From Providencia stuartii (GTDB lineage: Bacteria > Pseudomonadota > Gammaproteobacteria > Enterobacterales > Enterobacteriaceae), in the NCBI RefSeq assembly GCF_029277985.1, contig NZ_CP119546.1, positions 3,720,001-3,784,000 on the forward strand: a DNA stretch of 64,000 nt, written 5' to 3'. This document shows, in pieces, positions 36,030 through 46,892 of this stretch. How positions within the stretch are numbered: position 1 is the first letter of the stretch; every line of letters begins with the position of its first letter. The notes under the pieces are model-generated. The model was not told where the DNA came from, did no database searches, and worked only from the letters and a program-made list of their open reading frames with translations. A program made the translations under genes and the position numbers.

Positions 36030-37385
36030 TTATTGGCCTGCAATGCTCATTTCAGGCAGTAGTACTGAACCACACTGAATATTGCTTCGCGTTTCAATAT
36101 CATCTGCGATAGTAACCATATTCGCCCACATCTCTTTAAGGTTACCCGCAATAGTAATTTCGCTCACTGGGTATTGGATCTCACCATTTTCGACCCAAAA
36201 ACCGGAGGCACCACGCGAATAATCCCCCGTGATCCCACTGACTCCCTGCCCCATCAATTCAGTGACAATTAGGCCTGTGCCCATTTGTTTTAACAGCGCT
36301 TCAAATGATAAACCTTGCCCTGCAATGCGCCAGTTATGGATGCCCCCTGCATGTCCTGTACTTTGTAGCCCCAACTTTCTAGCTGAATAGGAAGTCATCA
36401 ACCAAGTTTGCAGCACACCCTTTTCAATAATATTGCGCTCAGTAGTACGCACACCTTCACTATCAAATGGTGATGAGGCGAGTCCACCGATTAAATGAGG
36501 CTGTTCATTGATGGTTAGCCATTCAGGCAAAATTTGCTTGCCAAGGCTATCCAATAAGAAAGAGGATTTACGATAAATACTGCTACCGCTGATTGCCCCA
36601 ACAAGATGACCAAACAGCCCTGTCGCCACTTCAGCAGCAAAAATAACGGGAGCCTTCATTGTTGGCAGCTTTCTTGGTGATAAGCGTGCCAATGTACGAC
36701 GAGCGCACTCTTGCCCCACCCATTCTGGTGATTTCAAAGCACTCAAGCTGCGTCCAATGGTATAAGCATAATCGCGTTCCATATCACCATTTTGTTCCGC
36801 AATCACACAGCTCGACATAGAATAACGACTTGAACAATAGCTTTGTAGCATACCGTGTGAGTTACCAAACACGCGAACACCATAATGACCATTAAAGCTG
36901 CCACCTTCCGTATTCACAATACGTGAATCGACCTGAAGCGCTGCCATCTCGGCTTGTGATGCTAACTTTATCGCTTCCTCTGGTGTAATGTCGCTAGCCT
37001 GAAATAATTGTAGGTCAGGCGCTTCAAAAGCGAGTAGTGATTTTTCAGCAGGGCCAGCACAAGGGTCTTCCGACGTATAACGAGCAATATCGACAGCGGC
37101 TTGTACTGTGCGTTCAATGGCTGCTGGGCTTAAATCGGTAGAAGACGCACTACCTTTACGTTGATTGTGATAAACCGTGATCCCCAGCGCCCCATCACTA
37201 TTGAATTCAACATTCTCTACTTCACCTTGGCGGGTACTGACACTAATTCCAGTGCTTTTATTCACCGCGACTTCAGCCGCATCACAACGGCTTTTTGCAA
37301 AAGAGAGCGCTTGTGCGACCGCATCTTCCAGTTTTTTACGTTGTTCACTGACTTGTTCAGTTAAATTCATCGACTCAATCCACAT
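36030..37385 (-). CDS. pmbA: TldE/PmbA metalloprotease subunit
   Basis: The 451-residue protein is the non-metal subunit of the TldD/E peptidase, which in E. coli processes microcin B17 and degrades CcdA, by unfolding and threading peptides. [23 protein letters not shown] and [15 protein letters not shown] are family marks. The HExxH of TldD is absent here, as expected. The start at 37385 is uncertain; a second ATG lies five codons in. It is divergent from darP, as in E. coli. Its partner tldD is only 1.9 kb away, with darP, a remnant and the RNase pair between, whereas E. coli has the two far apart. Confidence 0.95.
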   Translation of the reverse strand: MWIESMNLTEQVSEQRKKLEDAVAQALSFAKSRCDAAEVAVNKSTGISVSTRQGEVENVEFNSDGALGITVYHNQRKGSASSTDLSPAAIERTVQAAVDIARYTSEDPCAGPAEKSLLAFEAPDLQLFQASDITPEEAIKLASQAEMAALQVDSRIVNTEGGSFNGHYGVRVFGNSHGMLQSYCSSRYSMSSCVIAEQNGDMERDYAYTIGRSLSALKSPEWVGQECARRTLARLSPRKLPTMKAPVIFAAEVATGLFGHLVGAISGSSIYRKSSFLLDSLGKQILPEWLTINEQPHLIGGLASSPFDSEGVRTTERNIIEKGVLQTWLMTSYSARKLGLQSTGHAGGIHNWRIAGQGLSFEALLKQMGTGLIVTELMGQGVSGITGDYSRGASGFWVENGEIQYPVSEITIAGNLKEMWANMVTIADDIETRSNIQCGSVLLPEMSIAGQ

Positions 37386-37544
37386 AAAATGGGGTAAACC
37401 TGGCTTTTTTACACCAACTCACAAATGTCGGGTAGTCATCAGGGCTTTTTCCCAGTTACAATACATAATATATGAATGTTAACATCCACAACGCGGCAGG
37501 TCATGTAATTACATCGCTGCGTTCTGTAAAAAGGAAATTGAGAT

Positions 37545-38090
37545 ATGGCCAAACAGCCTGAAGACTGGCTGGATGATGTACCAGCGCCACAAGATGAAGA
37601 CGATGATGAGATCATTTGGGTCAGTAAAAGTGAAATTAAGCGCGATGCTGAAATTCTAAAAAAACTGGGCGCGGAGCTCGTTGAATTAAGCAAAAGTGAA
37701 CTTGAGCGCATTCCACTCGATGCTCAGTTACTTGAATCCATTGAACTGGCACAAAAAATTAAGCGTGAAGGTCGCCGTCGTCAACTGCAATATATTGGCA
37801 AGTTGCTACGTTCTCGTGATGTTGATCCTATTACTGAAGCATTAGATAAACTAAAAAATCGTCATAACCAGCAGGTTGTCATTCTACATAAGCTTGAGGA
37901 CCTACGTATTCGCCTTGTTGAAGATGGCGACAGTGTGATTGAAGAAGTGGTTGCTCTATTCCCTCATGCAGATAGACAACAGCTCAGAGCGCTCGTGCGC
38001 AACGCCAAGAAAGAACGTGAAAGTAACAAACCGCCGAAAGCTTTCCGTCAAATCTTCCAATACCTAAAAGAGCTATCTGAAAGCGCGTAA
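37545..38090 (+). CDS. darP: DarP (YjgA), 50S ribosome assembly factor
   Basis: The 181-residue DUF615 protein associates with late 50S precursors near the peptidyl-transferase centre. It is strongly helical and charged, with an acidic N-terminus ([28 protein letters not shown], here split after the acidic run) and a basic tail. [13 protein letters not shown] and [13 protein letters not shown] are the family marks. It is divergent from pmbA and well separated from the next minus-strand genes. Confidence 0.95.
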   Translation: MAKQPEDWLDDVPAPQDEDDDEIIWVSKSEIKRDAEILKKLGAELVELSKSELERIPLDAQLLESIELAQKIKREGRRRQLQYIGKLLRSRDVDPITEALDKLKNRHNQQVVILHKLEDLRIRLVEDGDSVIEEVVALFPHADRQQLRALVRNAKKERESNKPPKAFRQIFQYLKELSESA

Positions 38091-38154
38091 ATTATCCTCC
38101 CCTATACCGAGTGAGATATAGGGGAAGATGTCAAAAATAGTGTCCCTCTAAGCA

Positions 38155-38342
38155 CTACTTCGCTTCTTTTATATCAACGTCATATGCACCCATAATACCT
38201 TTTTAAGGTTCTCTATGGGGATGGCTGCCTCAATAATCGTTGACTCCTCAAAGAGCCCGTCAATTACCAATATATCCCAATTTTTGATCTCTCATCGTGC
38301 TTGAGCCACCCACTTATCGCCGGGAGGAGGGTCGGAGGTTCA
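38155..38342 (-). pseudogene. Decayed gene fragment downstream of barstar-like gene
   Basis: On the minus strand a frame reads SDPPPGDKWVAQAR, meets TGA, continues EIKNWDILVIDGLFEEST then IIEAAIPIENLKK, and after a +1 shift in a short A-run ends GAYDVDIKEAK before TAG at 38155. This is clearly protein-like, and the broken frame suggests a remnant rather than a gene. I cannot name the family. It lies about 130 bp after the barstar-like gene on the same strand, so it may once have been part of that group. The rest of the 38091-38474 gap shows a hairpin CCCCTATA/TATAGGGG (about 38099-38123) and nothing else. Confidence 0.45.
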
Positions 38343-38474
38343 TGATTTAAAAAATTAGCGATATCTTATCGTTTGGGGAAATTTTTGTGGGATCTTAGTA
38401 TGGCTTTCTTCCATACATCGCCTTGAAAAGAGCGTTTTTAGCTGAGAAAAATGGGAAGCAGATTTTCTCAATAG

Positions 38475-38783
38475 TTAGATCTGTTTTTCACAGCCTGATT
38501 GTTCATCATCATTTTCACACACAAATATTAGGTCATCCCCCCATAAATCATGCGCATCGTGCATCATCGCGATGATATCGTCAAACGTCGATTTTTGCTC
38601 ATCGCTAAGATGAGTAAAGACGATAGTAACAGGCAATTCGATACCTGCTGACACACTATCCCACAACGCATCAAGGTTTTTACCAAACCAATCTGGCAAT
38701 GAAAATTGCAGCTCAAATTGGCGATAAAAATCCTCAATGCTACTAATTTGTTGAAAATTAAAGATAACAACAGGACGGCTCAT
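38475..38783 (-). CDS. Barstar-family ribonuclease inhibitor (YhcO-like)
   Basis: The 102-residue cytoplasmic protein has the barstar fold and no signal peptide. The inhibitor helix reads LPDWFGKNLDALWD, which aligns with the barstar residues that plug the barnase active site: Asp38 and Asp42 here match Asp35 and Asp39, and Trp41 matches Trp38. The acidic C-terminal tail ENDDEQSGCEKQI is an extension. It begins 11 bp after the RNase gene, so the two are coexpressed and form a likely enzyme-inhibitor pair that protects the producing cell. Confidence 0.9.
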   Translation of the reverse strand: MSRPVVIFNFQQISSIEDFYRQFELQFSLPDWFGKNLDALWDSVSAGIELPVTIVFTHLSDEQKSTFDDIIAMMHDAHDLWGDDLIFVCENDDEQSGCEKQI

Positions 38784-38794
38784 ATCAATACTCT

Positions 38795-39280
38795 TTAATT
38801 AATTTCTTGAAAGCTTTTGTAGTGATCTCGCGTGACATAAATCATGCCATCTGAAGAGTATAGCAAACGGTCGGCACCGCGATGCCCACAGTTATAATTC
38901 AGATCAGCTTCATACCATTGGCGATTTGGTGCAATAGGTAAACGCTGTTCACGATTTGAAAAACGGTCACCACCGATAGCTTTACCTGGGAGCACATCAC
39001 ACAAGTTGCCTTGCTTAGGGTTCCATCCTGCCCGACGAGCTTCCTTTTTAGTGACATAAAAACGGGGCAATTGATGGTGTTTTTGCATATACCCCACCAC
39101 ATTGGCTTGTTTTGTTAGCTCATCTATTTGTTGAACATGTTGATTCTGTATTGCTTGCTCTGATGTTGAAGCAGGCTTTTCAGCCTGCTTTTTCTCTTGT
39201 TGCTCGCCCGCATTAAAATATAAGCTAAGTGCGATCAACACAGCCATCAACAGCATAGAAATAATACGTTTATTCATCAT
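38795..39280 (-). CDS. Barnase-family secreted ribonuclease
   Basis: The 161-residue protein has a hydrophobic N-terminal segment (about 5-22, signal peptide or anchor), a Gln/Lys-rich linker and a microbial ribonuclease domain (about 55-160). Barnase landmarks are clear: YVTKKEARRAGW, GGDRFSNRE, EADLNYNCG, ADRLLYSSDGMIYVT and DHY. The catalytic triad is conserved as Glu124, Arg138 and His153. Cys94 and Cys131 could form a disulfide not found in Bacillus barnase, as suits a periplasmic or exported enzyme. It begins 20 bp after tldD on the same strand. Whether it is nutritional, competitive or a periplasmic housekeeping RNase is unknown. Confidence 0.9.
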   Translation of the reverse strand: MMNKRIISMLLMAVLIALSLYFNAGEQQEKKQAEKPASTSEQAIQNQHVQQIDELTKQANVVGYMQKHHQLPRFYVTKKEARRAGWNPKQGNLCDVLPGKAIGGDRFSNREQRLPIAPNRQWYEADLNYNCGHRGADRLLYSSDGMIYVTRDHYKSFQEIN

Positions 39281-39300
39281 TACCCTCCTTGGCTTCTCGT

Positions 39301-40746
39301 TTAAGCTGTACCACCAACGGTCATTTTATCCAGTTTCAGTGTCGGCTGCCCAACCCCAACAGGAACACTTTGCCCTTCTTTACCACACACGCCAACCCCT
39401 TTATCAAGCGCAAGGTCGTTGCCTACCATGGAAATTTGCTGCATGGCTTCAACGCCAGAGCCAATCAAAGTTGCACCTTTAACAGGCGAGGTAATTTTAC
39501 CCTTTTCAATGAGATAGGCTTCAGATGTGGAGAAAACAAACTTACCCGAAGTGATATCGACTTGGCCACCACCAAAATTAGGTGCATAAATGCCTTTATC
39601 CACACTAGCAATAATATCCTCAGGTGTTGAAGAGCCTGCTAGCATATAGGTATTCGTCATACGCGGCATCGGTAAATGCGCATACGATTCACGCCGTGCA
39701 TTCCCTGTTGGCGCAACCCCCATCAAACGTGCATTCAACTTATCTTGAATATAATTTTTCAAGACTCCGTTTTCAATCAACACATTATATTGACCAGGAA
39801 CACCTTCATCATCAATAGCTAAGGACCCTCGGCGACCTGCGATGGTTCCATCATCGACAACAGTGCAAAGCGGAGAGGCGACCAATTCACCAATTTGCCC
39901 AGAGAACACAGAAGTGCCACGGCGGTTAAAGTCACCTTCTAAACCATGCCCAACCGCTTCGTGAAGGAGGACTCCCGGCCAGCCCGCGCCCAATACAACA
40001 GGCATCATACCCGCAGGCGCAGCTATTGCAGATAAATTAACCAGCGCCATACGCACCGCTTCTTTAGCATACTGCTCTGCTAGCACCTGACCTTGATGAA
40101 TTCCAAGGAAATACTCATAGCCGTAGCGACCACCACCGCCACTGCCGCCACGCTCGCGCTTACCTTCATGTTCCACTAGCACACTGACTGATAAACGAAC
40201 CAATGGGCGAATATCAGCCGCTAATGTTCCATCAGTCGCAGCAACGAGTACCTGCTCATAAACCCCCGTAAGGCTTGCATTAACTTCGATCACGCGAGGA
40301 TCTTCGGCTCGGGCTACCTGATCGACGCGATGCAATAAGGCAATTTTTTCTTCGCGAGATAAGCTTTGTAGTGGGTCCGTTGCCGAGTATAGCTTCTTGT
40401 AATCTACCTCGGTTAAAATCTGTGATTTGCCATGACCTTGTTCGTTAACAATGCTACGTGCAGCTGTCGCACTTTGTTGTAATGCCATCAACGAAATCTG
40501 ATCTGCATAGGCAAATCCTGTTTTTTCACCATTTACAGCTCGAACACCAACACCTTGGTCAATATTATAAGAGCCATCTTTGATAATACGATCTTCTAAC
40601 ACCCATGCTTCGTGATAGCTCGATTGAAAATAAAGATCGGCATAATCGAGCTTACGCTCAGATAATAAACCTAATGTGTCATACAGTTTTTGGTGGTCAA
40701 GACCATTGGCAGCCAGCAAATGTTCGCTGACAGAAGCTAAACTCAT
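39301..40746 (-). CDS. tldD: TldD metalloprotease subunit
   Basis: The 481-residue catalytic subunit of TldD/E carries the zinc site [11 protein letters not shown] at residues 262-272, identical in place to E. coli, with a Cys-containing C-terminal region ([21 protein letters not shown]) that completes it. With PmbA it degrades unfolded peptides and matures microcin B17-like and other modified peptides. It follows the nitrilase-family gene after 5 bp in the yhdP-nit-tldD set. Confidence 0.97.
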   Translation of the reverse strand: MSLASVSEHLLAANGLDHQKLYDTLGLLSERKLDYADLYFQSSYHEAWVLEDRIIKDGSYNIDQGVGVRAVNGEKTGFAYADQISLMALQQSATAARSIVNEQGHGKSQILTEVDYKKLYSATDPLQSLSREEKIALLHRVDQVARAEDPRVIEVNASLTGVYEQVLVAATDGTLAADIRPLVRLSVSVLVEHEGKRERGGSGGGGRYGYEYFLGIHQGQVLAEQYAKEAVRMALVNLSAIAAPAGMMPVVLGAGWPGVLLHEAVGHGLEGDFNRRGTSVFSGQIGELVASPLCTVVDDGTIAGRRGSLAIDDEGVPGQYNVLIENGVLKNYIQDKLNARLMGVAPTGNARRESYAHLPMPRMTNTYMLAGSSTPEDIIASVDKGIYAPNFGGGQVDITSGKFVFSTSEAYLIEKGKITSPVKGATLIGSGVEAMQQISMVGNDLALDKGVGVCGKEGQSVPVGVGQPTLKLDKMTVGGTA

Positions 40747-40751
40747 ATTGT

Positions 40752-41606
40752 TTACTCTTTTTCTGTTTCTTTTTTAATCAATGACGTCAGTTGCGGTCTA
40801 AAGCGGTTATGTTTTACCACTCGAATTTGTTCCCGCATCCCATGTAAACTCTCTGTTTGAATATTTAAAACTGTTGAAGCGACAGCATCAACATTCTTTT
40901 TCATTACTTTGCCCCAGCCATCAACGGCTAAGGTATGTCCCCATGTTCTACGGGTTCCATGCACACCAACCTGAGCAGGTGCGAGTATAAAGCATTGGTT
41001 CTCAATCGCTCTTGCTCTTAACAATGGCTCCCAATGTGCTTTGCCGGTATAACGTGTGAAAGCGGCAGGGACAGAAATAATTTCAGCACCTTGCTCACGC
41101 AAAGCCTGAAATAAGCCAGGGAAACGAAGATCATAACAAATCGTCATCCCTAAGCGACCGACGGGTGTATCCACCACTGTAATGTGTTCGCCGCGCTGAT
41201 AAATCACAGACTCATTATAAGTCCCCTGTTCATCTTCAATATTCACGTCAAACATATGAATTTTGTCATAACGCGCCTGAATTTTTCCTTGGGAGTCGAT
41301 TAAAATACTGCTGCTCGTAATCCGCTCAGGATCTTCACGGCTAATCAATGGCATTGAACCAATGAGGATCCATACCTTATAGCGTTTTGCCATCATCGCG
41401 ATAGCTTCTTGCAGAGGACCTTGTCCTTCTATTTCAGCTTGCTTACGGTAAGTCGCCGCATCCGCAAACAACAATGCATTTTCAGGTGTCAATACTAGCT
41501 CAACAGTCTCTGGCAACTGCTTAATTTGCTGCTCAATCTGTGCCAAATTATGTTTAGTATTTTTACCGCTGCATAACTGCAAAAGTGCAACATTGCCATT
41601 TTTCAT
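40752..41606 (-). CDS. Nitrilase-superfamily amidase (Nit1/YbeM-like)
   Basis: The 284-residue carbon-nitrogen hydrolase has the Glu-Lys-Cys triad of the superfamily: Glu42 (TPENALLF), Lys115 (YDKIHMFDV) and Cys157 ([10 protein letters not shown]). The DKIHMFDV and [14 protein letters not shown] sequences fit the Nit/deaminated-glutathione amidase branch, which hydrolyses the mistaken transamination product of glutathione. That role here is inferred from family, not shown. Its stop and yhdP share one base; it begins as yhdP ends, so the genes are coupled. Confidence 0.88.
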   Translation of the reverse strand: MKNGNVALLQLCSGKNTKHNLAQIEQQIKQLPETVELVLTPENALLFADAATYRKQAEIEGQGPLQEAIAMMAKRYKVWILIGSMPLISREDPERITSSSILIDSQGKIQARYDKIHMFDVNIEDEQGTYNESVIYQRGEHITVVDTPVGRLGMTICYDLRFPGLFQALREQGAEIISVPAAFTRYTGKAHWEPLLRARAIENQCFILAPAQVGVHGTRRTWGHTLAVDGWGKVMKKNVDAVASTVLNIQTESLHGMREQIRVVKHNRFRPQLTSLIKKETEKE

Positions 41607-44600
41607 TACTCTTGAGTCTCCTTTAGCTGACGCAATACTTCATCAATTTTTGGTTCATCCAAGCTTCCTGTTACACGATAACGTATTACAGAAATTTTGC
41701 TCCATAACGGACCAAGGACTTTTGATGCAGCAAATACTGCTGCTCCTGCAAATGGGTTAACTGCAAATGCTGTTGCTACTCCTACTGTAGCAGATATTTC
41801 GGGAGTCACTACTGCTTCACCATTAATTTGGCGTTTCACCAAATCAATTTCCCCACTTAACGCAATATCTGCCACTAACCCATCAATGTATACATCTTTT
41901 GTTGATAGGATACCATTATGGATCTTGGCGCTGCCTTTAATTGAATCAAAGTCGAAGTCATTACTGAAGGTATCGCGAAAATCAAATTGAAGCTTGCGCA
42001 ATAGTGCATCAAAGCTCACAAGGCGTAACAACTGTCCAGCTCTTCCCCCGCCCATTTTAGCAATCGCACCTTTACCTAGCTTGGTCGACAATTTGCCATC
42101 AAGGGTGGCAATATCTGGAGACCATGGAACATCTTGCCAGTTTAATTGAAAGTCAATGGTATAAGGTGCATCAATAATTGGCACTAAAACACCATAGTAG
42201 GCTGCCGTATTATCAAATTGCTCGCCGCTTAGTGAGCCTGCAATCTGTGTCCGATTTTGTTGGCCACTTTGCCAAACTGCATCTAATTTTAATTGATTGA
42301 CGCTATTGGTTAATGTTCCACCACTCAGTTGCAAGGTATTACCTTGAGGCAGCAAGTGAGCGTTGATCTTGCCTAACTTTTGTCCACCTGCCCAACAATC
42401 TTGGCAATGAATCGTCATTTCAGGCCAATAGCTAAAATCAAATGAAGCGCTATCATTATTGCTCGTGGTTTGTTGTCCCGGAAATGCGGTTGGATTGTAA
42501 TACAGATAATCGATATTTAGTGCCCATGGTTGATTAGCAAAGATCTGGAGTTCACCTTTCAGGTTTTCGCTTGAAACCTTTATCAGTTGCTCTTCAGCTA
42601 ACAAGCTGAATGAAAGATCTATGTTTTTCCATGCCTGACCACCTAAAGACAGGGAAGGTGTTTTCACCCTCACCGTCTCAGGTAAGCGAATATCGAATGG
42701 CTGACTCTTTTGTTTTGGTGAAAATAGGGTATCAAGGGTTTTAAACCAATTTGGGTTAGTGATAGGCGGTAAATCTGCCAATAACGTCGATGACTTAGGT
42801 AATTCGGGGGCTTTTCCCTGCCATTGAGCGACTGTCGCTTTATCTAACCCTAATTTCGTTCCACTCAAATCCCATTGGCTATTAAAACCAACACGTTGAC
42901 CAATATCACCGCCAATCACAAGGTGGTCCGTTGAGCCTTGAGCCGTCGCATTCATTGAACCTAACTCTTTTAATAAATGGTCATCCAAAGCAGGTAAACG
43001 ACTTTTTAATTTATCTAGCCCTGCCTTGAAAGCGACTTTCAGTGCCATTTTTTCGCTTGCCGCATTCGGTAATAATATTTCAATTTGGCTGCTCCAATCA
43101 CTGCTGCCAGCAAGCTTTTGTTTTATGGAGTCAGGTAATTGCGCAATCTTTGCGAGATCCCAATTTCCTTTCAAATCCACATTTACTTGATAATTTTTGG
43201 GGTTATCCTGAGTGGAAAAGTCTATTGCTACCGGCTGACCAAACCAATGCCCTGCTAACCTGTTGCCAACTAAGTTGCCATTATTGAATTGGAAACTTCC
43301 ACTTAGCGCCGTCAGTTTGCTCGCAATTGGCTTAATAAATAGGTCGTTTTTATCTAAATAAACCTGCCCTTTGGCAACCACCTCTTTACCTGCCGATAGT
43401 GGAATGGATAATCCAAGCTCCCCTTTCACACTACCGCCAATTTGTAATTCGTCTAGTGTGTCACCAATCGAGTGTTTCATTGGTGTTGTGGTGAAATATT
43501 GTTGAATTTGAGAACCTGTCCCCGCGAGATCCGCATTAATAAACAGCATCTCATCTTGATATTCAGGAATGTCTGCCGTTAAATTTGTCGCAATCGCATC
43601 GCCCAATTTAACTTTTTCGGCACGCATCGCCAAACTGGAACGTTGGAAATCAAGATTAATATCAAGGTCAAATAGCGCAGGCCAGCCTTCATCATATTCA
43701 AACGTGGCATTATGTAATGGTACGAATACCTGAAACTGTCCATCGTTACCATAAAATGGAAAATGTGCAGGGTCCCCTTTAAACACCAGAGTAGCTTCAT
43801 CGACTTTCCCTGCAATAATGGCTTTGGATAAGTAATCCGCTAGCTCTTGCCCCATCAGTTTTTGAGGGAAATAGCGCCATGCATCACCAGCATCAGTCAC
43901 ACTAATGCCAGCTAATATGCTCAGGTCACTCTCATCACGCTTTTTCGAGGTTAAAAAGTTAAATTGGCCGTTAGCCCAGACTGAGATAGCTTGGACATCA
44001 ATGCTATCGCTCCATAGTCTGAACTGGCTGTCATCATTTTGCCAATAAAAACGCCCAACCGCCTTGCTCACTTTAAACGGCGCTTTAAATTCTGGCTCAT
44101 AGTCAACTTCACTATTTTCTAGTGAGGCATCCAAAACACCTCGTTGCATATTGCCCACTAAAACCCCGGTAAAGTGGTCAACTGAAGGCAATTGCTTCCA
44201 TTTTTTCCAGCTAACATTCTGCCAGTCCATATCGATTTGCGTATGGTCGAGTTGTTCTGGCGTGATATCCAAAGAAAAAGCAGATAACACCCCTTTAGGT
44301 TGGCGGTGCTGCCAATCTTGTACCGTTTCAGGAGTTACAAATGAGAACGTGGGTAATACTTCACTTAAGCGTTCTAGCTCAATATTTTTAGCTCGGATAC
44401 GCCAATGGTCTTGTTGGTTATATTTCATCGATGAGGGAAGATACAGCACCGAAACACTGCCATTTGGCCAAATATATTCGTTTGTTTTTAATGTATTTAG
44501 CTCAGGAATGTTAAATAACCATCCTTCACCCTGTCTTCTCATTCGAATCAATAAATCATTAACTTGTAGGTTCTGGGCTAAAGGCGCCTCTCCCCAGTTG

Positions 44601-45415
44601 GCTTCACCTTGGCGTAACTGTAGTAACCCGCTATCAATACGATTATTTTTAATACTCACCCAAGAAGATAAGCTGAAATTAGCGTCGCGTAATCCTGTAT
44701 TTTCGCGTAACCACCGGCTAAGCCATGGTTGCATATCAATGTTATCGGCTTGCAGATAGACAGTGCCGTCACTCAAGATGCCATTTTTATCTTTCACATC
44801 CAGTTTGACCTGCAAAAAACCATGCTGCTTATTAATCGTCTCTAGGCTAACAAAGCCTTGAGCACGATGACGCTCTTGTTCATTAAGCCATGTTAACTCA
44901 GGTAAAATAAGCGTCGTTTTTTGTTCTGAAGGAGTGAGAAATGTGAGTTGGCTATTTTTCAGCGTAAAATGATTAAACTGTTTTAAAAATAGCCCTTCAA
45001 TGCCGTCGCTATCGATCGGTTCAGCGCTGCCTTCGAAACTAAAAGGCACCTTATAATCCACATCAAGTTGATAAAAGGTAATATCTCGAAAACGCCATGT
45101 TAAAGAAAGAATAGAACGCCAAATATCCAGTTCAATCGCAATTTTGCTGGCTGTTGCATCAACCTCAGGGTTATGAACAACCACATCCCTCAAGGTAAAA
45201 ACAGGTCCAAAAGATTGCCAAGCACCTTCTATCTCACCAATTTGTAGTGAGATATCAGTATTTTTTTCAATATAAGCAATAATGCCTTGCTGATAATGAT
45301 TAACATTCGGTAAGAAGAAACGTAGCCCTGTTAACAGCAATGCACAAAGCAGCAGCACGATAGCCGTGGTCATCCATACTACTCTTGGCAGTCGTTTCAC
45401 CCGTTTCTCCTTCAA
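41606..45415 (-). CDS. yhdP: YhdP, AsmA-like phospholipid transport protein
   Basis: The 1269-residue protein is anchored by one N-terminal helix (about 14-33) and extends a long repetitive beta-structure (DUF3971 and AsmA_2 regions) across the periplasm. YhdP, TamB and YdbH are known to share the work of moving phospholipids to the outer membrane. Length matches E. coli (1266). The C-terminal GKGAIAKMGGGRAGQLLRLVSF and VTPEISATVGVATAFAVNPFAG are characteristic. It starts 7 bp after rng. Confidence 0.96.
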   Translation of the reverse strand: MKEKRVKRLPRVVWMTTAIVLLLCALLLTGLRFFLPNVNHYQQGIIAYIEKNTDISLQIGEIEGAWQSFGPVFTLRDVVVHNPEVDATASKIAIELDIWRSILSLTWRFRDITFYQLDVDYKVPFSFEGSAEPIDSDGIEGLFLKQFNHFTLKNSQLTFLTPSEQKTTLILPELTWLNEQERHRAQGFVSLETINKQHGFLQVKLDVKDKNGILSDGTVYLQADNIDMQPWLSRWLRENTGLRDANFSLSSWVSIKNNRIDSGLLQLRQGEANWGEAPLAQNLQVNDLLIRMRRQGEGWLFNIPELNTLKTNEYIWPNGSVSVLYLPSSMKYNQQDHWRIRAKNIELERLSEVLPTFSFVTPETVQDWQHRQPKGVLSAFSLDITPEQLDHTQIDMDWQNVSWKKWKQLPSVDHFTGVLVGNMQRGVLDASLENSEVDYEPEFKAPFKVSKAVGRFYWQNDDSQFRLWSDSIDVQAISVWANGQFNFLTSKKRDESDLSILAGISVTDAGDAWRYFPQKLMGQELADYLSKAIIAGKVDEATLVFKGDPAHFPFYGNDGQFQVFVPLHNATFEYDEGWPALFDLDINLDFQRSSLAMRAEKVKLGDAIATNLTADIPEYQDEMLFINADLAGTGSQIQQYFTTTPMKHSIGDTLDELQIGGSVKGELGLSIPLSAGKEVVAKGQVYLDKNDLFIKPIASKLTALSGSFQFNNGNLVGNRLAGHWFGQPVAIDFSTQDNPKNYQVNVDLKGNWDLAKIAQLPDSIKQKLAGSSDWSSQIEILLPNAASEKMALKVAFKAGLDKLKSRLPALDDHLLKELGSMNATAQGSTDHLVIGGDIGQRVGFNSQWDLSGTKLGLDKATVAQWQGKAPELPKSSTLLADLPPITNPNWFKTLDTLFSPKQKSQPFDIRLPETVRVKTPSLSLGGQAWKNIDLSFSLLAEEQLIKVSSENLKGELQIFANQPWALNIDYLYYNPTAFPGQQTTSNNDSASFDFSYWPEMTIHCQDCWAGGQKLGKINAHLLPQGNTLQLSGGTLTNSVNQLKLDAVWQSGQQNRTQIAGSLSGEQFDNTAAYYGVLVPIIDAPYTIDFQLNWQDVPWSPDIATLDGKLSTKLGKGAIAKMGGGRAGQLLRLVSFDALLRKLQFDFRDTFSNDFDFDSIKGSAKIHNGILSTKDVYIDGLVADIALSGEIDLVKRQINGEAVVTPEISATVGVATAFAVNPFAGAAVFAASKVLGPLWSKISVIRYRVTGSLDEPKIDEVLRQLKETQE

Positions 45416-45422
45416 GTAAACA

Positions 45423-46892
45423 CTACATCATGATGACGTCAAATTGTTCCTGACTGTATAAAGACTCAGTCTGAACTTTAACCTGCTTACCAACAAAGAT
45501 TTCAACTTCGGCTAAAGCATGAGATTCATCACCCATCAGTGCATCAACCACCGCTTGAGAAGCATAAACTAAGAACCTATCGGCATCGATAGTACGATGA
45601 ACACGCACAATTTCTCGCAGAATCTCATAACACACGGTCTCAACAGATTTAACCGTTCCTCTACCTTGACAGGTCGGACACACATCACATAACACATGCT
45701 CAAGGCTCTCGCGTGTACGCTTGCGTGTCATTTCAACAAGCCCCAATTGAGAAAAACCATTAATCGTGGTTTTCACCTTATCTTTACTCAATGCTTGTTC
45801 CAAAGAGGCCAGAACGCGGCGGCGATGTTCCAAATCACCCATATCGATGAAATCAATGATAATGATCCCACCCAAATTTCTGAGTCGTAACTGACGAGCG
45901 ATAGCTTGAGTGGCTTCTATATTGGTATTAAATATAGTCTCTTCGAGATTACGATGACCAACAAATGCCCCGGTATTAATATCGATAGTGGTCATCGCTT
46001 CTGTTTGATCGATAATCAGATACCCACCCGATTTCAGCTCAACTTTACGATCCATTGCGCGCTGAATTTCATTCTCAACATCGAACAAATCAAAGATAGG
46101 CTGATTGCCTTGATACAATTCAAGCTTAGCCGTCATTTCAGGAACATATTCATCAATAAATTCTTGTAACTGCTTATAGGTTAGACGAGAATCTACGCGA
46201 ATTCTATCCAATGAAGCGCCAGCGAAATCACGAATTATCCGGTAAGCGAGTGACAATTCACCATAAATTTTAGTGCGAGTGATATTACGTTTCTTACGTT
46301 CAATCACTTTTGCCCATAAACGTTTGAGGAAAGCGGCATCTTGCTTCACTTCATCTTCGCCCACCCCTTCCGCGGCGGTACGTATAATAAAGCCACCGTT
46401 TTCATCACAATATTGAGACACACACTCTTTTAAACGTTCGCGTTCACTTTCACTCTCGATACGCTGTGATACCCCGACATGGGATGCGCCGGGCATGAAG
46501 ACCAAGTAACGCGACGGTAAGGTAATATCCGTGGTGAGTCTTGCACCTTTGGTTCCTAGCGGATCTTTCACCACTTGGACAATGAGGTCTTGTCCTTGCT
46601 TAACCAGTTCCGCAATATCTCTAACATGAAAGTTTTTCTGCTCTTCACCCGCAATACATTCAGTGTGTGGCATGATATCAGACGCATGCAAAAAAGCGGC
46701 TTTATCGAGACCAATATCAACAAAGGCCGCCTGCATACCGGGCAACACACGGCTCACACGACCTTTGTAAATATTCCCTACAATTCCTCTTTTTGCTTCT
46801 CGCTCTACATGTATTTCTTGCAAAACACCGCCATCTATATAAGCTACGCGCGTTTCAGATGGTGTAACATTTACTAATAACTCAGCAGTCAT
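45423..46892 (-). CDS. rng: Ribonuclease G
   Basis: The 489-residue endoribonuclease matures the 5' end of 16S rRNA and degrades some mRNAs. An S1 domain (about 38-120, [21 protein letters not shown]) is followed by the RNase E/G catalytic core with the Mg-binding IIIIDFIDM and TIDINTGAF motifs, and the zinc-link [11 protein letters not shown]. It lacks the RNase E C-terminal scaffold. It overlaps the maf gene by four bases and precedes yhdP, as in E. coli. Confidence 0.98.
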   Translation of the reverse strand: MTAELLVNVTPSETRVAYIDGGVLQEIHVEREAKRGIVGNIYKGRVSRVLPGMQAAFVDIGLDKAAFLHASDIMPHTECIAGEEQKNFHVRDIAELVKQGQDLIVQVVKDPLGTKGARLTTDITLPSRYLVFMPGASHVGVSQRIESESERERLKECVSQYCDENGGFIIRTAAEGVGEDEVKQDAAFLKRLWAKVIERKKRNITRTKIYGELSLAYRIIRDFAGASLDRIRVDSRLTYKQLQEFIDEYVPEMTAKLELYQGNQPIFDLFDVENEIQRAMDRKVELKSGGYLIIDQTEAMTTIDINTGAFVGHRNLEETIFNTNIEATQAIARQLRLRNLGGIIIIDFIDMGDLEHRRRVLASLEQALSKDKVKTTINGFSQLGLVEMTRKRTRESLEHVLCDVCPTCQGRGTVKSVETVCYEILREIVRVHRTIDADRFLVYASQAVVDALMGDESHALAEVEIFVGKQVKVQTESLYSQEQFDVIMM

